Assembly (NCBI GenBank): GCA_031551755.1
Contig: JAVBNE010000057.1
Coordinates: 1 to 48,077, forward strand
Source: JAVBMU01 sp031551755
Lineage (GTDB): Bacteria; Actinomycetota; Actinomycetes; Actinomycetales; Cellulomonadaceae
Direction of reading: 5' to 3'
DNA length: 48,077 bases
Shown here: positions 1-7,883 of the stretch, in pieces
Numbering within the stretch: position 1 is the first letter of the stretch
Layout: every line of letters begins with the position of its first letter
Program-made: the position numbers and the translations under genes
The notes under the pieces: generated by a model
Seen by the model: the letters and a program-made list of their open reading frames with translations, nothing else
Told to the model about the DNA's origin: nothing
The model's database searches: none

Positions 1-114
1 TGGGTCGACTGGTACAACAACAGGCGCCTGCACGGCACGCTCGGGATGAACACCCCGGTCGAGTACGAGGACGCCCACTACGCTGCTCTCAACCAGCAGG
101 CTCAACCCGCATAG
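1..114 (+). mobile_element. 3' end of an IS3-family transposase (OrfB, partial)
   Basis: The window opens inside an open frame of 37 codons ending in TAG at 112-114. It reads WVDWYNNRRLHGTLG and then TPVEYE, the hallmark C terminus of the integrase-core (rve) transposases of IS3-type elements. That domain carries out strand transfer of the IS in the cytoplasm. Only the last few percent of the protein is inside the window, so activity cannot be judged. The element abuts and has replaced the 5' part of the next gene. Confidence 0.85.
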
Positions 115-141
115 GAGCGGCACAGAACCCGGGGCGGTTCA
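115..141. repeat. Right terminal inverted repeat of the IS3-family element
   Basis: Between the transposase stop and position 141 the sequence, read from the outside in, begins TGAACCGCCCCGG. IS3-family ends in high-GC actinobacteria often look like this. The element therefore probably ends at about 141. The left end lies outside the window, so the repeat cannot be matched to its partner and no target-site duplication can be checked. Confidence 0.6.
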
Positions 142-143
142 AG

Positions 144-2003
144 GTGGCGATGGCGCATTGGGGGGTGTCTTCGAGCGCTGGTGATGAGTTTGAGTATGTG
201 TGTGCGCAGATGAGGGTGTTGGTGGAGGCTGAGGAGGATCAGCGTCGTCGGCACGCGTTGGCGGTGGCTGAGGTCAAGGAAGCTGCGGGGGTGGCTGCGG
301 CGGTGTTCCGGGGCCTTGCAGCGGGGCCGGGCGCGTTTGAGGTCCCGGTGGTTAGTGGGCCGATTACGTCGGTGGACTCGGTCCAGGCCTTGGCTGCGGG
401 GGTGTTGGCGGCGGGGCTGTTGGGGCAGGCGGCTGCGGATAAGGCGGACGGGTTGGCGGTCGGTGATGGGGACTTGCTGCCCACCGCGGGCGCGGTCCGG
501 GAGCTATACGGGCTGTACGGGGATGACCCGGTGTTCTTCCAAGGGTTGATGGGTGAACAAGACTCGACGGCGGACTTCTTGGAGTTCTTGGACCGGTGCT
601 CGCGCAGCCACGACACTGGGCTTCGCGCGTTGGCTGCCGCGATGGCCGCAAGCGCTAAGGACGCGTTACCGAAGTGGACTAAGGACCTGCCGGCCGCTGA
701 GCAGGAACAGGTCGGGCGGGACCTGATCAACGCGGTCAATCATCGCCGGGGCGGGCAAGGGGTGTTCGCTTCCTACCTGCTCACCGGCGGCCCACCCGAA
801 CGGGTGGTCTTCGGGTCACTCATGGCCCTGGAAGGGTTAGCGCGCCGGGTCCCGCCCCCGGTGTGGGAAAGCTGGGAGCGTCAAGAGGCCCTAGCGACTT
901 TGGGTGTGGCCGAACCCGGGGATGAACTCTGGTTGGCGGGGGCGGTATTCACCCAGGTCGCCGCCCACCCGAAACTCGCGTTGAACTACCTGGCACCCGC
1001 AGACCACGACCTGGCCATGGACCGGGCGGCGTTGTGGTTCGACCAAGACCGCGGGCCAGAGGAAGTCGCGTGCGAGATGGCCGATCGTGGCACTGGCCTG
1101 TACACCGCCGTGTTGTCCGCAGTGTCCTACGGATCACAAATGGACTACGGGTCCGCCCAGCAACGCGCCGCACGCCTCATGGGCGATATCACCACCTTGC
1201 TCGGCAACGAGACCGACGGCTACCCCTCCGCCGCACTGGGCCACCAAGCCACCACCGCCCTCACACTCGCCTACACCCCTTACCTCGACGGCATCGGCCT
1301 CTCCCTCAACGACACCGCATGGGACAGTCAGAACGGCCAACTACTCGACTACTCCGTCAGCGGGTTTGACGCAAAGACCGGCCTCGACAAGCTTGCGATG
1401 CCGGCGTTTTCGAAGGCGGAGTTGGTGTCGGTGATTGAGGGGTTGAGCGCGAGCCAGGAGGATCGGGATGTGTGGGACGGTGTGCTTGCCGGGCACATGC
1501 GCACCACCGGACACCTCGCTGAGAACCTGACCACTGACCAACGGGAAATATCCTTCCGGTTCGCAGGCGAAAATGTGAGTGCGGTGTGGGGGAAGGTCGA
1601 TCACACCGAGTTGGACGCCCGGGAGAAGACCGATAAACAGATCGCGGACGGGATCGACTCGATCGCGAAGCTGGTCAAGCTCCCCGCGAAAGTACCCACA
1701 CCCTTATCGATCGCTTTCAAGGTCGGTGTCAACCAGGGGGCGGGCTGGTTGACCGATCAGTTCATGCTCGCCGACGAAGTCCGTGAAGCGATCTACTCCG
1801 ACTACCCGGCCAGGTCCGAACTCCTCGCAGCCGAGTACATGCATGGCGCCCGCCAAGCAGGCATCGGACCCCAGACCGGAACCGCGAAGGCCTTCTACGA
1901 ACAGGTCATGCCCACCACCCACGGAGTCAGTGTCATGGAAGACGCCACCCGCGACTTCCAAGACAAAATGATCGCCTCCCGCGACCGAGAAGAAGGCTCA
2001 TGA
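144..2003 (+). CDS. Large alpha-helical protein of unknown function, 5' end lost to the IS
   Basis: A 619-residue frame from a GTG at 144 immediately after the IS end. No Shine-Dalgarno sequence is visible. Residues from about 15 on (VCAQMRVLVEAEED) align with residues from about 150 of the downstream paralogue at 3827-5089, so roughly 130 N-terminal residues are missing. The retained first codons (VAMA) still match the paralogue's QVAMA in frame, which suggests the IS interrupted the coding region. The protein is helical with conserved blocks such as TADFLEFLD and LTGGPPERVVFGS, and has no signal peptide. It vaguely resembles large helical proteins encoded near WXG100/type VII loci (DUF6571-like); this is a guess. 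Its stop overlaps the lipoprotein start (ATGA), implying translational coupling. Confidence 0.6.
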   Translation: MAMAHWGVSSSAGDEFEYVCAQMRVLVEAEEDQRRRHALAVAEVKEAAGVAAAVFRGLAAGPGAFEVPVVSGPITSVDSVQALAAGVLAAGLLGQAAADKADGLAVGDGDLLPTAGAVRELYGLYGDDPVFFQGLMGEQDSTADFLEFLDRCSRSHDTGLRALAAAMAASAKDALPKWTKDLPAAEQEQVGRDLINAVNHRRGGQGVFASYLLTGGPPERVVFGSLMALEGLARRVPPPVWESWERQEALATLGVAEPGDELWLAGAVFTQVAAHPKLALNYLAPADHDLAMDRAALWFDQDRGPEEVACEMADRGTGLYTAVLSAVSYGSQMDYGSAQQRAARLMGDITTLLGNETDGYPSAALGHQATTALTLAYTPYLDGIGLSLNDTAWDSQNGQLLDYSVSGFDAKTGLDKLAMPAFSKAELVSVIEGLSASQEDRDVWDGVLAGHMRTTGHLAENLTTDQREISFRFAGENVSAVWGKVDHTELDAREKTDKQIADGIDSIAKLVKLPAKVPTPLSIAFKVGVNQGAGWLTDQFMLADEVREAIYSDYPARSELLAAEYMHGARQAGIGPQTGTAKAFYEQVMPTTHGVSVMEDATRDFQDKMIASRDREEGS

Positions 2004-2782
2004 ACAACACTCGACGGCTGAAGCTCCTAGGTGCAGCCGCCCTCACCCTCGGACTCCTCGCAGGATGCACCGGCGACCCCAAACCATCCGAAACCACCGG
2101 ATCACCCACCCGATGGGGACTCGACGAAGACCTCGGCGCCAAAAACCGAGTCAAAGACGCCCCCCAGGGAGTGCGACCTGAGGGTCGCTATGATCCACGA
2201 TCTTGTGTCGGGTTTAGCGGAACACTCAGAAGTAAGAACGATACTTTTACTGGGCCGGCTCTAAACGAAAGACAAGAGTACGGGGCATACGAAGTGGGTG
2301 GGCTGAATGTGAGATACATCGTCTTATGGACCGACTATCTGGATGACTCCAAGGCTGATCTCACCGAGGCGCTTGTCGGTGACATCGATGAGTGTGTTAC
2401 CTCGCCGGCTTATATTGAGTACCGGGACCTGATCGGCTACCCGAGCCTAATCAGACTCGGTTCGGTTGACTCCGATCGTTTCGGATGGCACGAGTCGACC
2501 GTGAAACCCATCGGCTGGCAAGAGCATGGAACCACCCACATCGAAGAATGGATGTGGGACTCCCTTGATTACCGCAAAGCTACCGGCCCCTACCAGGCCA
2601 CCGGCCTATACACCTTCGTCGACGACTGGATCATCGTCGGCATCGAAGCCAAAACCACCGACACCACCATCGACCTCGCCAAAGAACTCGACCTCGACAC
2701 ACTCCTCGACCACCTCGCAGCCAAAGTCAAAGCAGACCCCCTCACCCACCACGACTACGACCACCGCAAGGACTACCCGTAG
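2000..2782 (+). CDS. Putative lipoprotein, copy 1
   Basis: A 260-residue protein with a lipoprotein signal: basic MNNTRRLK, a hydrophobic stretch, and lipobox LAGC with the acceptor cysteine at residue 23. It should be exported and lipid-anchored on the outer face of the cytoplasmic membrane. The mature part has no family I recognise. It contains a WTDY block, a DECVTSPAYIEYRDLIGYP block and a conserved C terminus (TGLYTFVDDWIIVGIEAK). The start overlaps the upstream stop, so the large protein and lipoprotein are probably co-translated. By analogy with effector/immunity pairs it could be a partner or immunity protein, but nothing in the sequence proves that. Confidence 0.8.
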   Translation: MNNTRRLKLLGAAALTLGLLAGCTGDPKPSETTGSPTRWGLDEDLGAKNRVKDAPQGVRPEGRYDPRSCVGFSGTLRSKNDTFTGPALNERQEYGAYEVGGLNVRYIVLWTDYLDDSKADLTEALVGDIDECVTSPAYIEYRDLIGYPSLIRLGSVDSDRFGWHESTVKPIGWQEHGTTHIEEWMWDSLDYRKATGPYQATGLYTFVDDWIIVGIEAKTTDTTIDLAKELDLDTLLDHLAAKVKADPLTHHDYDHRKDYP

Positions 2783-2784
2783 GC

Positions 2785-3036
2785 GACCACCCTGAGAATC
2801 CCGCTGATGAGATTCGTGAAGCGATCTACTCCGACTACCCCGCCAGGTCCGAACTCCTCGCAGCCGAGTACATGCATGGCGCCCGCCAAGCAGGCGTCGG
2901 ACCCCAAACCGGAACCGCGAAGGCCTTCTACGAGCAGGTCATGCCCACCACCCACGGAGTCAGTGTCATGGAAGACGCCACCCGCGACTTCCAAGACAAA
3001 ATGATCGCCTCCCGCGACCGAGAAGAAGGCTCATGA
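2785..3036 (+). pseudogene. Orphan C-terminal fragment of the large helical protein
   Basis: In frame from about 2785 to the TGA at 3034-3036 the sequence encodes DEIREAIYSDYP and continues almost identically to the last ~75 residues of the 144-2003 product. No start codon with a ribosome-binding site precedes it, and it begins just after the stop of lipoprotein 1. It looks like the 5' boundary of a duplicated block. It could be silent, or serve as a recombination cassette able to replace the tip of a full-length gene. Confidence 0.7.
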
Positions 3037-3812
3037 ACAACACTCGACGGCTGAAGCTCCTAGGTGCAGCAGCCCTCACCCTCGGACTCCTCGCAGGATG
3101 CACCGGCGACCCCAAACCATCCGAAACCACCGGATCACCCACCCGATGGGGACTCGACGACCTCCTCGGCGCCGAAAACAGGATCAAGGACGTCCCCCAG
3201 GAGGTTAGGCCAAACGGTGACTACGATCCAAACTCTTGCAGGAAGTTCAATAGCACACTCCGAAGCAAGAACAAAACCTTTAGCGGACTGCCTCTAAATG
3301 AAAAACAAGAGTACGGTGAGTATAGGCTAGACGACGCCACCGTAGAATACATGGTCCTTTGGACCGACTATCGAAATGATTCAAAGGCGAGTTTGACGGA
3401 TCTACTAATCGGTGACATCGATGAGTGTGTCACCTCGCCGGCTTACGTTGAGTACCGAGACCTGATCGGCTACCCGACCTTGACTCGGCTCGGTTCGGTT
3501 GACTCCGATCGTTTCGGATGGCACGAGTCCACTCTCAAGCCAACTGATTGGCCAGAACACGGAACTGCCAACGTCGAAAAATGGATGTGGAACGCCCTCG
3601 ACAGCGATAAAGCCACCGGCCCCTACCAGGCCACCGGCCTATACACCTTCGTCGATGACTGGATCATCGTCGGCATCGAAGCCAAAACCACCGACACCAC
3701 CATCGACCTCGCCACAGAACTCGACAAACTCCTCGACCACCTCGCAGCCAAAGTCAAAGCCGACCCCCTCACCCACCACGACTACGACCGACGCAACCGT
3801 CTCAACCCATAG
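3033..3812 (+). CDS. Putative lipoprotein, copy 2
   Basis: A 259-residue paralogue of the lipoprotein at 2000-2782, starting at the equivalent ATGA overlap with the orphan tip. The first ~45 residues, including the lipobox LAGC (Cys23), and the last ~70 residues are nearly identical to copy 1. The stretch from about residue 50 to 125 is heavily substituted (for example DATVEYMVLWTDY against LNVRYIVLWTDY), giving a mosaic pattern. A membrane-anchored extracytoplasmic location is predicted; the function is unknown. It is followed after 14 bases by the next large gene. Confidence 0.8.
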   Translation: MNNTRRLKLLGAAALTLGLLAGCTGDPKPSETTGSPTRWGLDDLLGAENRIKDVPQEVRPNGDYDPNSCRKFNSTLRSKNKTFSGLPLNEKQEYGEYRLDDATVEYMVLWTDYRNDSKASLTDLLIGDIDECVTSPAYVEYRDLIGYPTLTRLGSVDSDRFGWHESTLKPTDWPEHGTANVEKWMWNALDSDKATGPYQATGLYTFVDDWIIVGIEAKTTDTTIDLATELDKLLDHLAAKVKADPLTHHDYDRRNRLNP

Positions 3813-3826
3813 GAGGGGTGTGTCCG

Positions 3827-5089
3827 ATGAACATTCCAGTGCTGGCAGACCATGCAGCTTTAGAGCCGGTTCCTGGCGACCCGTGGGTCGTGCGTGAAGA
3901 GGCTCGGCTGCTGGTCAGTGGAGGTCAGCAACTGGCACAGGTGGCGATGGCGGTCTCCCGAATGAGCCCCGAGGAGATAGCGGCCACCAAAGAGCGGTCC
4001 CCAGAAGCATTGTCTGATGGTCCCGAGCTGACCGCCGGCGGGATGATCCGCATGTGCGCCATCAACATGCGGTCCGGGACTGTGCTGCTGCGCTATTCGG
4101 ATGAGCTGCAGGCCGGGCAGGAGGCGGCGAACACCGCCATTGAGCAGGACGCCGTCGCCCATCAACAGTTCGAGGCCCTGCGGGTCCGGGCAGTCGAGCT
4201 GGAACGTCAAACGTTGACCGGGGCAGCGCCCGGAAACACTGGAACGTCCACGTCGGAGCAAGATGAGCTGAGCCGGGTGTGCGCGCAGATGACCGCGCTC
4301 ATCGAGGCGGAAGAAGACCACCGCCGCAAGCACTCCGAGGCGGTGCAACGCGTCAACAAGGCCGCTGATACCTCCACGGCGGCCATTCAACCCTTGACCA
4401 TAGGGCCGTCTGCCTTTGAGATCCCGCTGATCAGCGCGCCGATCACCTCGATCCACTCGGCCCACGCCCTGGCCGTAGGGGTGCTATGCGCAGGCATTAT
4501 TGGTCAGGCTGTTGCCGAGAGGCCGAGTGAGGCACCGGTCGGAAGAGACACGCTCAATGCTTGCGCTGCTCAGCTCGAAGAACTTTCCCTCAAGCCCGGA
4601 AAGGACCCCGCGTTCTACCAAGGCATGTTGGGCGAGCGCACACAGACCGCGGACTTCTTGGAGTTCCTGGACCACGCCTCGCGCAGCCAGGACACTCAGC
4701 TTCGCGACGTGGCGGCCGCCCTCGCCTCAGGAGCCAGGGCCGCTTTCCCCACCTGGACCGCGACCCTGCCGGTCCAAGAGCAGGAACGGATCGGGCGGGA
4801 CCTGATCAAGGCAGTGAACCGGAACCAGGCAGGGCACGAGGCGTTCGCCGCCTACCTGCTGACCGGTGGGCCACCTGAACGGGTGGTCTTCGGGTCGCTG
4901 ACAGCCGTGCGAGCCCTTGTCCGCAACGCCCAAGGAGAGACCGACCCGTACGCCCGGAACGCCGCCCTCAGGCTGCTAGCTGACTGCGACGCCGGCGACC
5001 CAGGATCGCTCGCGGAGGCGGTGTCCGCCCAAGCCGCCACCCACCCACGACTGGCCCCGGAGCACCCCGAAACCGGCATCCGCCCCTAA
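3827..5089 (+). CDS. Large alpha-helical protein paralogue, C-terminally truncated
   Basis: A 421-residue frame from ATG 3827, chosen because AGGAGGGG lies 8 bases upstream; the GTG at 3818 is within that ribosome-binding site. Residues 1-130 form a helical N-terminal region, partly of the length and character of WXG100/ESX-type helical hairpins. Residues ~150-420 are homologous to the first ~290 residues of the 144-2003 product. It then stops abruptly (HPETGIRP), about 300 residues short of its relative. Its stop overlaps that of the opposing acetyltransferase by four bases, consistent with a deletion that fused the gene to flanking DNA. Possibly a non-functional remnant. Confidence 0.6.
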   Translation: MNIPVLADHAALEPVPGDPWVVREEARLLVSGGQQLAQVAMAVSRMSPEEIAATKERSPEALSDGPELTAGGMIRMCAINMRSGTVLLRYSDELQAGQEAANTAIEQDAVAHQQFEALRVRAVELERQTLTGAAPGNTGTSTSEQDELSRVCAQMTALIEAEEDHRRKHSEAVQRVNKAADTSTAAIQPLTIGPSAFEIPLISAPITSIHSAHALAVGVLCAGIIGQAVAERPSEAPVGRDTLNACAAQLEELSLKPGKDPAFYQGMLGERTQTADFLEFLDHASRSQDTQLRDVAAALASGARAAFPTWTATLPVQEQERIGRDLIKAVNRNQAGHEAFAAYLLTGGPPERVVFGSLTAVRALVRNAQGETDPYARNAALRLLADCDAGDPGSLAEAVSAQAATHPRLAPEHPETGIRP

Positions 5090-5640
5090 CTTCCCTGTGC
5101 CGCTTCCTTGCCCTGCGCCTCGACCTCGCCGAGGATGCGGCGCAGGTAGGTGTAGGTCAAGTCGCCGGCGGCCTGGTCGTACTGTTCTTCGTACCCGTGG
5201 TTGGCGTACAGGCTGAGGTTCTGCTTGGAGTCCTTACCGGTGAAGACCCAGATCTCCGTGGTCTGCTCGGGCAGGAACTGCAAGATCTCCATCAGCATCC
5301 AGGTGCCGATGCCCCTCCCCTGCATGTCGGGGGCGACAGCGAGACGGCCCAGCGTCGCCTTGTCGCCCTCGAACTCCACGCGCACCGAACCCACCAGCCG
5401 AGGCCCGGACCACGCCCCGATCGTGACGACGTCCTCGCGGGCCAAATCTTCACGCAGTTCGGGCAGTGTCTGGGTCAGCGGCGGGATATTCGGGTCGCCG
5501 TAGAGCTGCGCCTCAGTGACGAAGGCCGCCCGGCGCAGGGTCAGCAGTTCGCCGGCCTCATCATCGGTCACCAGGCGGCTGACGATTTCGGCACCCACCG
5601 TGTCGGTGGGCAGCCCGGGGGTCGTCGACGGATCGCTCAT
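5086..5640 (-). CDS. GNAT family N-acetyltransferase
   Basis: A 184-residue cytoplasmic protein of the GCN5-related acetyltransferase fold, which transfers acetyl from acetyl-CoA to an amine. The acetyl-CoA binding motif A appears as LAVAPDMQGRGIGTWML, preceded by GSVRVEF, with a C-terminal LYANHGYEE block typical of motif B. The start was set at ATG 5640 (MSDPST); an upstream in-frame extension to 5751 would overlap the divergent purU start and has no support. The substrate is unknown. It overlaps the island's last gene tail-to-tail. Confidence 0.85.
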   Translation of the reverse strand: MSDPSTTPGLPTDTVGAEIVSRLVTDDEAGELLTLRRAAFVTEAQLYGDPNIPPLTQTLPELREDLAREDVVTIGAWSGPRLVGSVRVEFEGDKATLGRLAVAPDMQGRGIGTWMLMEILQFLPEQTTEIWVFTGKDSKQNLSLYANHGYEEQYDQAAGDLTYTYLRRILGEVEAQGKEAAQGS

Positions 5641-5734
5641 AGGACCATCGTCGCAGACACAGCCGCGCCGAGTCTTCATGTCCACGGATGAACACTCGGC
5701 TGCCGATACCTGACGCCCCCGATACGCTCGGTAC

Positions 5735-6589
5735 GTGCCTGACCTTCCCACTCATTGGGTGTTGACGCTGTCCTGCCCCGACGGCCCCGGCATCGTGCAC
5801 GCGGTAGCGGGTGCGTTGGCGTCGCACGGCGGGAACATCACCGAGTCTCAACAGTTCGGCGATCCGCTCTCTGGGTTGTTCTTCATGCGCGTCCAGGTGA
5901 CATCGTCGGCTGCGCGCGAGGAGCTGGAAGGGGCGCTCGCTCCCGTCGCCGAACAGTTCGCCATGACCTGGCAACTCGATGTCGTCGGCCGGCGCGTGCG
6001 CACCCTCGTCATGGTGTCCAAGGCCGCCCACTGCCTCGTCGACCTGCTGTACCGCGAGCGCTCCCAGGCCATGCCGATCGAGGTCGTGGGCGTGGTAGGG
6101 AACCACGCCGACCTGGCCGACATCGCGGCCTTCTACGGCAAGCCCTTCCATCACGTGCCCGTGACCGCCGACACAAAACCGGCAGCCGAGACGCGACTGC
6201 GTGAGCTGATCACCGAACTCGACGCGGAACTCGTGGTCCTCGCCCGGTACATGCAGGTACTTTCCGACGACTTCTGCCACGACCTGACCGGCCGGATCAT
6301 CAACATCCACCACTCGTTCCTGCCGAGTTTCAAAGGTGCCCGGCCCTATGCCCAGGCCCACGAGCGGGGAGTCAAGCTCATCGGCGCCACCTCGCACTAC
6401 GTCACCGGCGACTTGGACGAGGGGCCGATCATCGAGCAGGACGTCGAACGGGTCGACCACTCCCGCGCGGTGGCGGATCTGATGGCCCTCGGCGAGGACG
6501 TCGAGCGACGCACCCTGGCACGCGCGGTCCGGTGGCACGCCGAACACCGGGTCCTGCTCGACGGTCACCGCACGGTCGTCTTCCGCTGA
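5735..6589 (+). CDS. purU: Formyltetrahydrofolate deformylase PurU
   Basis: A 284-residue enzyme that hydrolyses 10-formyltetrahydrofolate to formate and tetrahydrofolate, balancing one-carbon pools and supplying formate for purine synthesis. Residues 1-85 form an ACT domain (CPDGPGIVHAVAG). Residues ~90-280 form the formyltransferase fold, with NIHHSFLPSFKGA and the Asp-containing VTGDLDEGP motif. Length is normal for the family (~280-290). It starts at GTG 5735. It is divergent from the acetyltransferase and ends facing mdh across a strong hairpin. The ACT domain separates it from PurN, which also occurs in this window. Confidence 0.95.
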   Translation: MPDLPTHWVLTLSCPDGPGIVHAVAGALASHGGNITESQQFGDPLSGLFFMRVQVTSSAAREELEGALAPVAEQFAMTWQLDVVGRRVRTLVMVSKAAHCLVDLLYRERSQAMPIEVVGVVGNHADLADIAAFYGKPFHHVPVTADTKPAAETRLRELITELDAELVVLARYMQVLSDDFCHDLTGRIINIHHSFLPSFKGARPYAQAHERGVKLIGATSHYVTGDLDEGPIIEQDVERVDHSRAVADLMALGEDVERRTLARAVRWHAEHRVLLDGHRTVVFR

Positions 6590-6677
6590 GACAGCGGGCC
6601 GGAATGACCGAAGGCCGCGCACCACAACCCCTGGCACCACGGAACGGCCGAGCAGCAACACCCGTCCCCCACGACAA

Positions 6678-6713
6678 CGGACGGCCCACCCAGTTTCCCG
6701 GGTGGGCCGTCCG
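6678..6713. terminator. Bidirectional hairpin between purU and mdh
   Basis: A perfect 14-bp stem (6678-6691 with 6700-6713, arm CGGACGGCCCACCC) closes an 8-base loop in the gap between two convergent genes. It lacks a long T-run on either side, as is common for terminators in high-GC actinobacteria. Confidence 0.8.
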
Positions 6714-6746
6714 CATGCTCAACGCCGCCGTGGACGGCAGGCGAGA

Positions 6747-7733
6747 TCAGACCAGGCCGAGGCCGATCACCGCGTCACGCTCCTCGGCCAGCTCGGCCAC
6801 CGAAGCATCGATCTTGGCACGGGAGAAGTCGTTGATCTCCAGCCCCTGGACGATCTCCCACTTGCCGCCCTTCGAGACGACCGGGAACGAGGAGATGAGC
6901 CCCTCGGGCACACCGTAAGAACCGTCGGAGACGATGCCCGCGCTGGTCCACACACCCTCAGGGGTGCCGAGTACCCAGTCGTGCACGTGGTCGATAGCGG
7001 CCGAAGCAGCCGAGGCGGCCGACGAGGCCCCCCGGGCGTCGATGATCGCCGCACCACGCTTGGCGACGGTCGGGATGAAGTCCGACTCCAGCCAGGTCCG
7101 GTCCGCAGCCAGGTCGGCGCCAGGCTTGCCCGCGATCTCGGCATGGAACAGGTCAGGGTACTGCGTGGCGGAGTGGTTGCCCCAGATGGTCAGGTTGCGG
7201 ATCTCGGAGACCGCCGCGCCCGTCTTGGCCGCTACCTGGCTGATGGCCCGGTTGTGGTCGAGGCGGGTCATCGCGGTGAACCGCTCGGTCGGCACGTCAG
7301 GGGCGTTAGCCGCCGCGATCAGCGCGTTGGTGTTCGCCGGGTTGCCGACCACCAGAACGCGGATGTCGTCGGCGGCACCGGCGTTGATCGCCTGGCCCTG
7401 GGGGCGGAAGATCCCGCCGTTGGCCTCGAGCAGGTCACCGCGCTCCATGCCCGGCCCACGCGGGCGGGCGCCGACCAGCAGCCCGACGTTCGCACCGTCG
7501 AACGCCGCCGTCGGGTCGTCGAAGATGTCGATGCCGGCGAGCAGCGGGAAGGCACAGTCCGAGAGTTCCATCGCGGTGCCCTCGGCTGCCTTCACACCCT
7601 GCGGAATCTCCAGGAGGCGCAACTGCACCGGGGTGTCGGGGCCGAGCATGGCACCGGAGGCAATCCTGAACAGCAGGGCGTAGCCGATCTGACCGGCAGC
7701 ACCGGTCACGGTCACCTTCATTGGCGTAGTCAT
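6747..7733 (-). CDS. mdh: Malate dehydrogenase
   Basis: A 328-residue NAD-dependent enzyme that interconverts malate and oxaloacetate in the TCA cycle. The dinucleotide motif VTGAAGQIGYALL lies near residue 8, the substrate-binding arginines are in GARPRGPGMERGDLL (~residue 95), and the catalytic histidine is in IWGNHSATQYPD (~185). Its length suits the actinobacterial/cytosolic-type MDH. The start at ATG 7733 (MTTPMKVTVTG) matches family starts; ATGs at 7742 and 7721 are also in frame. It shares strand with icd upstream but is separated by a hairpin, so it is probably its own transcription unit. Confidence 0.95.
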   Translation of the reverse strand: MTTPMKVTVTGAAGQIGYALLFRIASGAMLGPDTPVQLRLLEIPQGVKAAEGTAMELSDCAFPLLAGIDIFDDPTAAFDGANVGLLVGARPRGPGMERGDLLEANGGIFRPQGQAINAGAADDIRVLVVGNPANTNALIAAANAPDVPTERFTAMTRLDHNRAISQVAAKTGAAVSEIRNLTIWGNHSATQYPDLFHAEIAGKPGADLAADRTWLESDFIPTVAKRGAAIIDARGASSAASAASAAIDHVHDWVLGTPEGVWTSAGIVSDGSYGVPEGLISSFPVVSKGGKWEIVQGLEINDFSRAKIDASVAELAEERDAVIGLGLV

Positions 7734-7831
7734 GAGTCTCATGATTTCACAGAACGACGGGCCGCCGGGGCACCGTCCGGATCCACCGAGGCGGTGAGTT
7801 CAGAGCACTTCGGCGACCCCTGAGCACCACA

Positions 7832-7873
7832 ACGCGCTGCGGCCGAGTCTGGTCGACATCGGACGCAGCGCGT
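7832..7873 (-). terminator. Hairpin downstream of icd
   Basis: Arms ACGCGCTGCG (7832-7841) and CGCAGCGCGT (7864-7873) are perfectly complementary over 10 bp with a 22-base loop, 11 bases after the icd stop on the minus strand. There is no T-run; a GC-rich terminator is the likely reading. Confidence 0.65.
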
Positions 7874-7883
7874 GGGGGCAGAC

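Larger units (their letters stand above)
1782..3812 (+). repeat. 1,033-bp tandem duplication (gene 3' end plus lipoprotein gene)
   Basis: The segment beginning CGTGAAGCGATC at 1782 recurs at 2815, and the lipoprotein starts at 2000 and 3033 keep the same 1,033-base offset. Each unit holds the last ~75 codons of the large helical protein followed by a complete lipoprotein gene. The coding tip and the ends of the lipoprotein genes are almost identical between units. The middle of the lipoprotein genes has diverged strongly and is visibly richer in A/T. Confidence 0.9.

Noticed and set aside
7743..7831. Copy of the icd/sucC operator upstream of mdh
   Set aside because: I looked for TCTCGAC-type sequences before mdh and found none.
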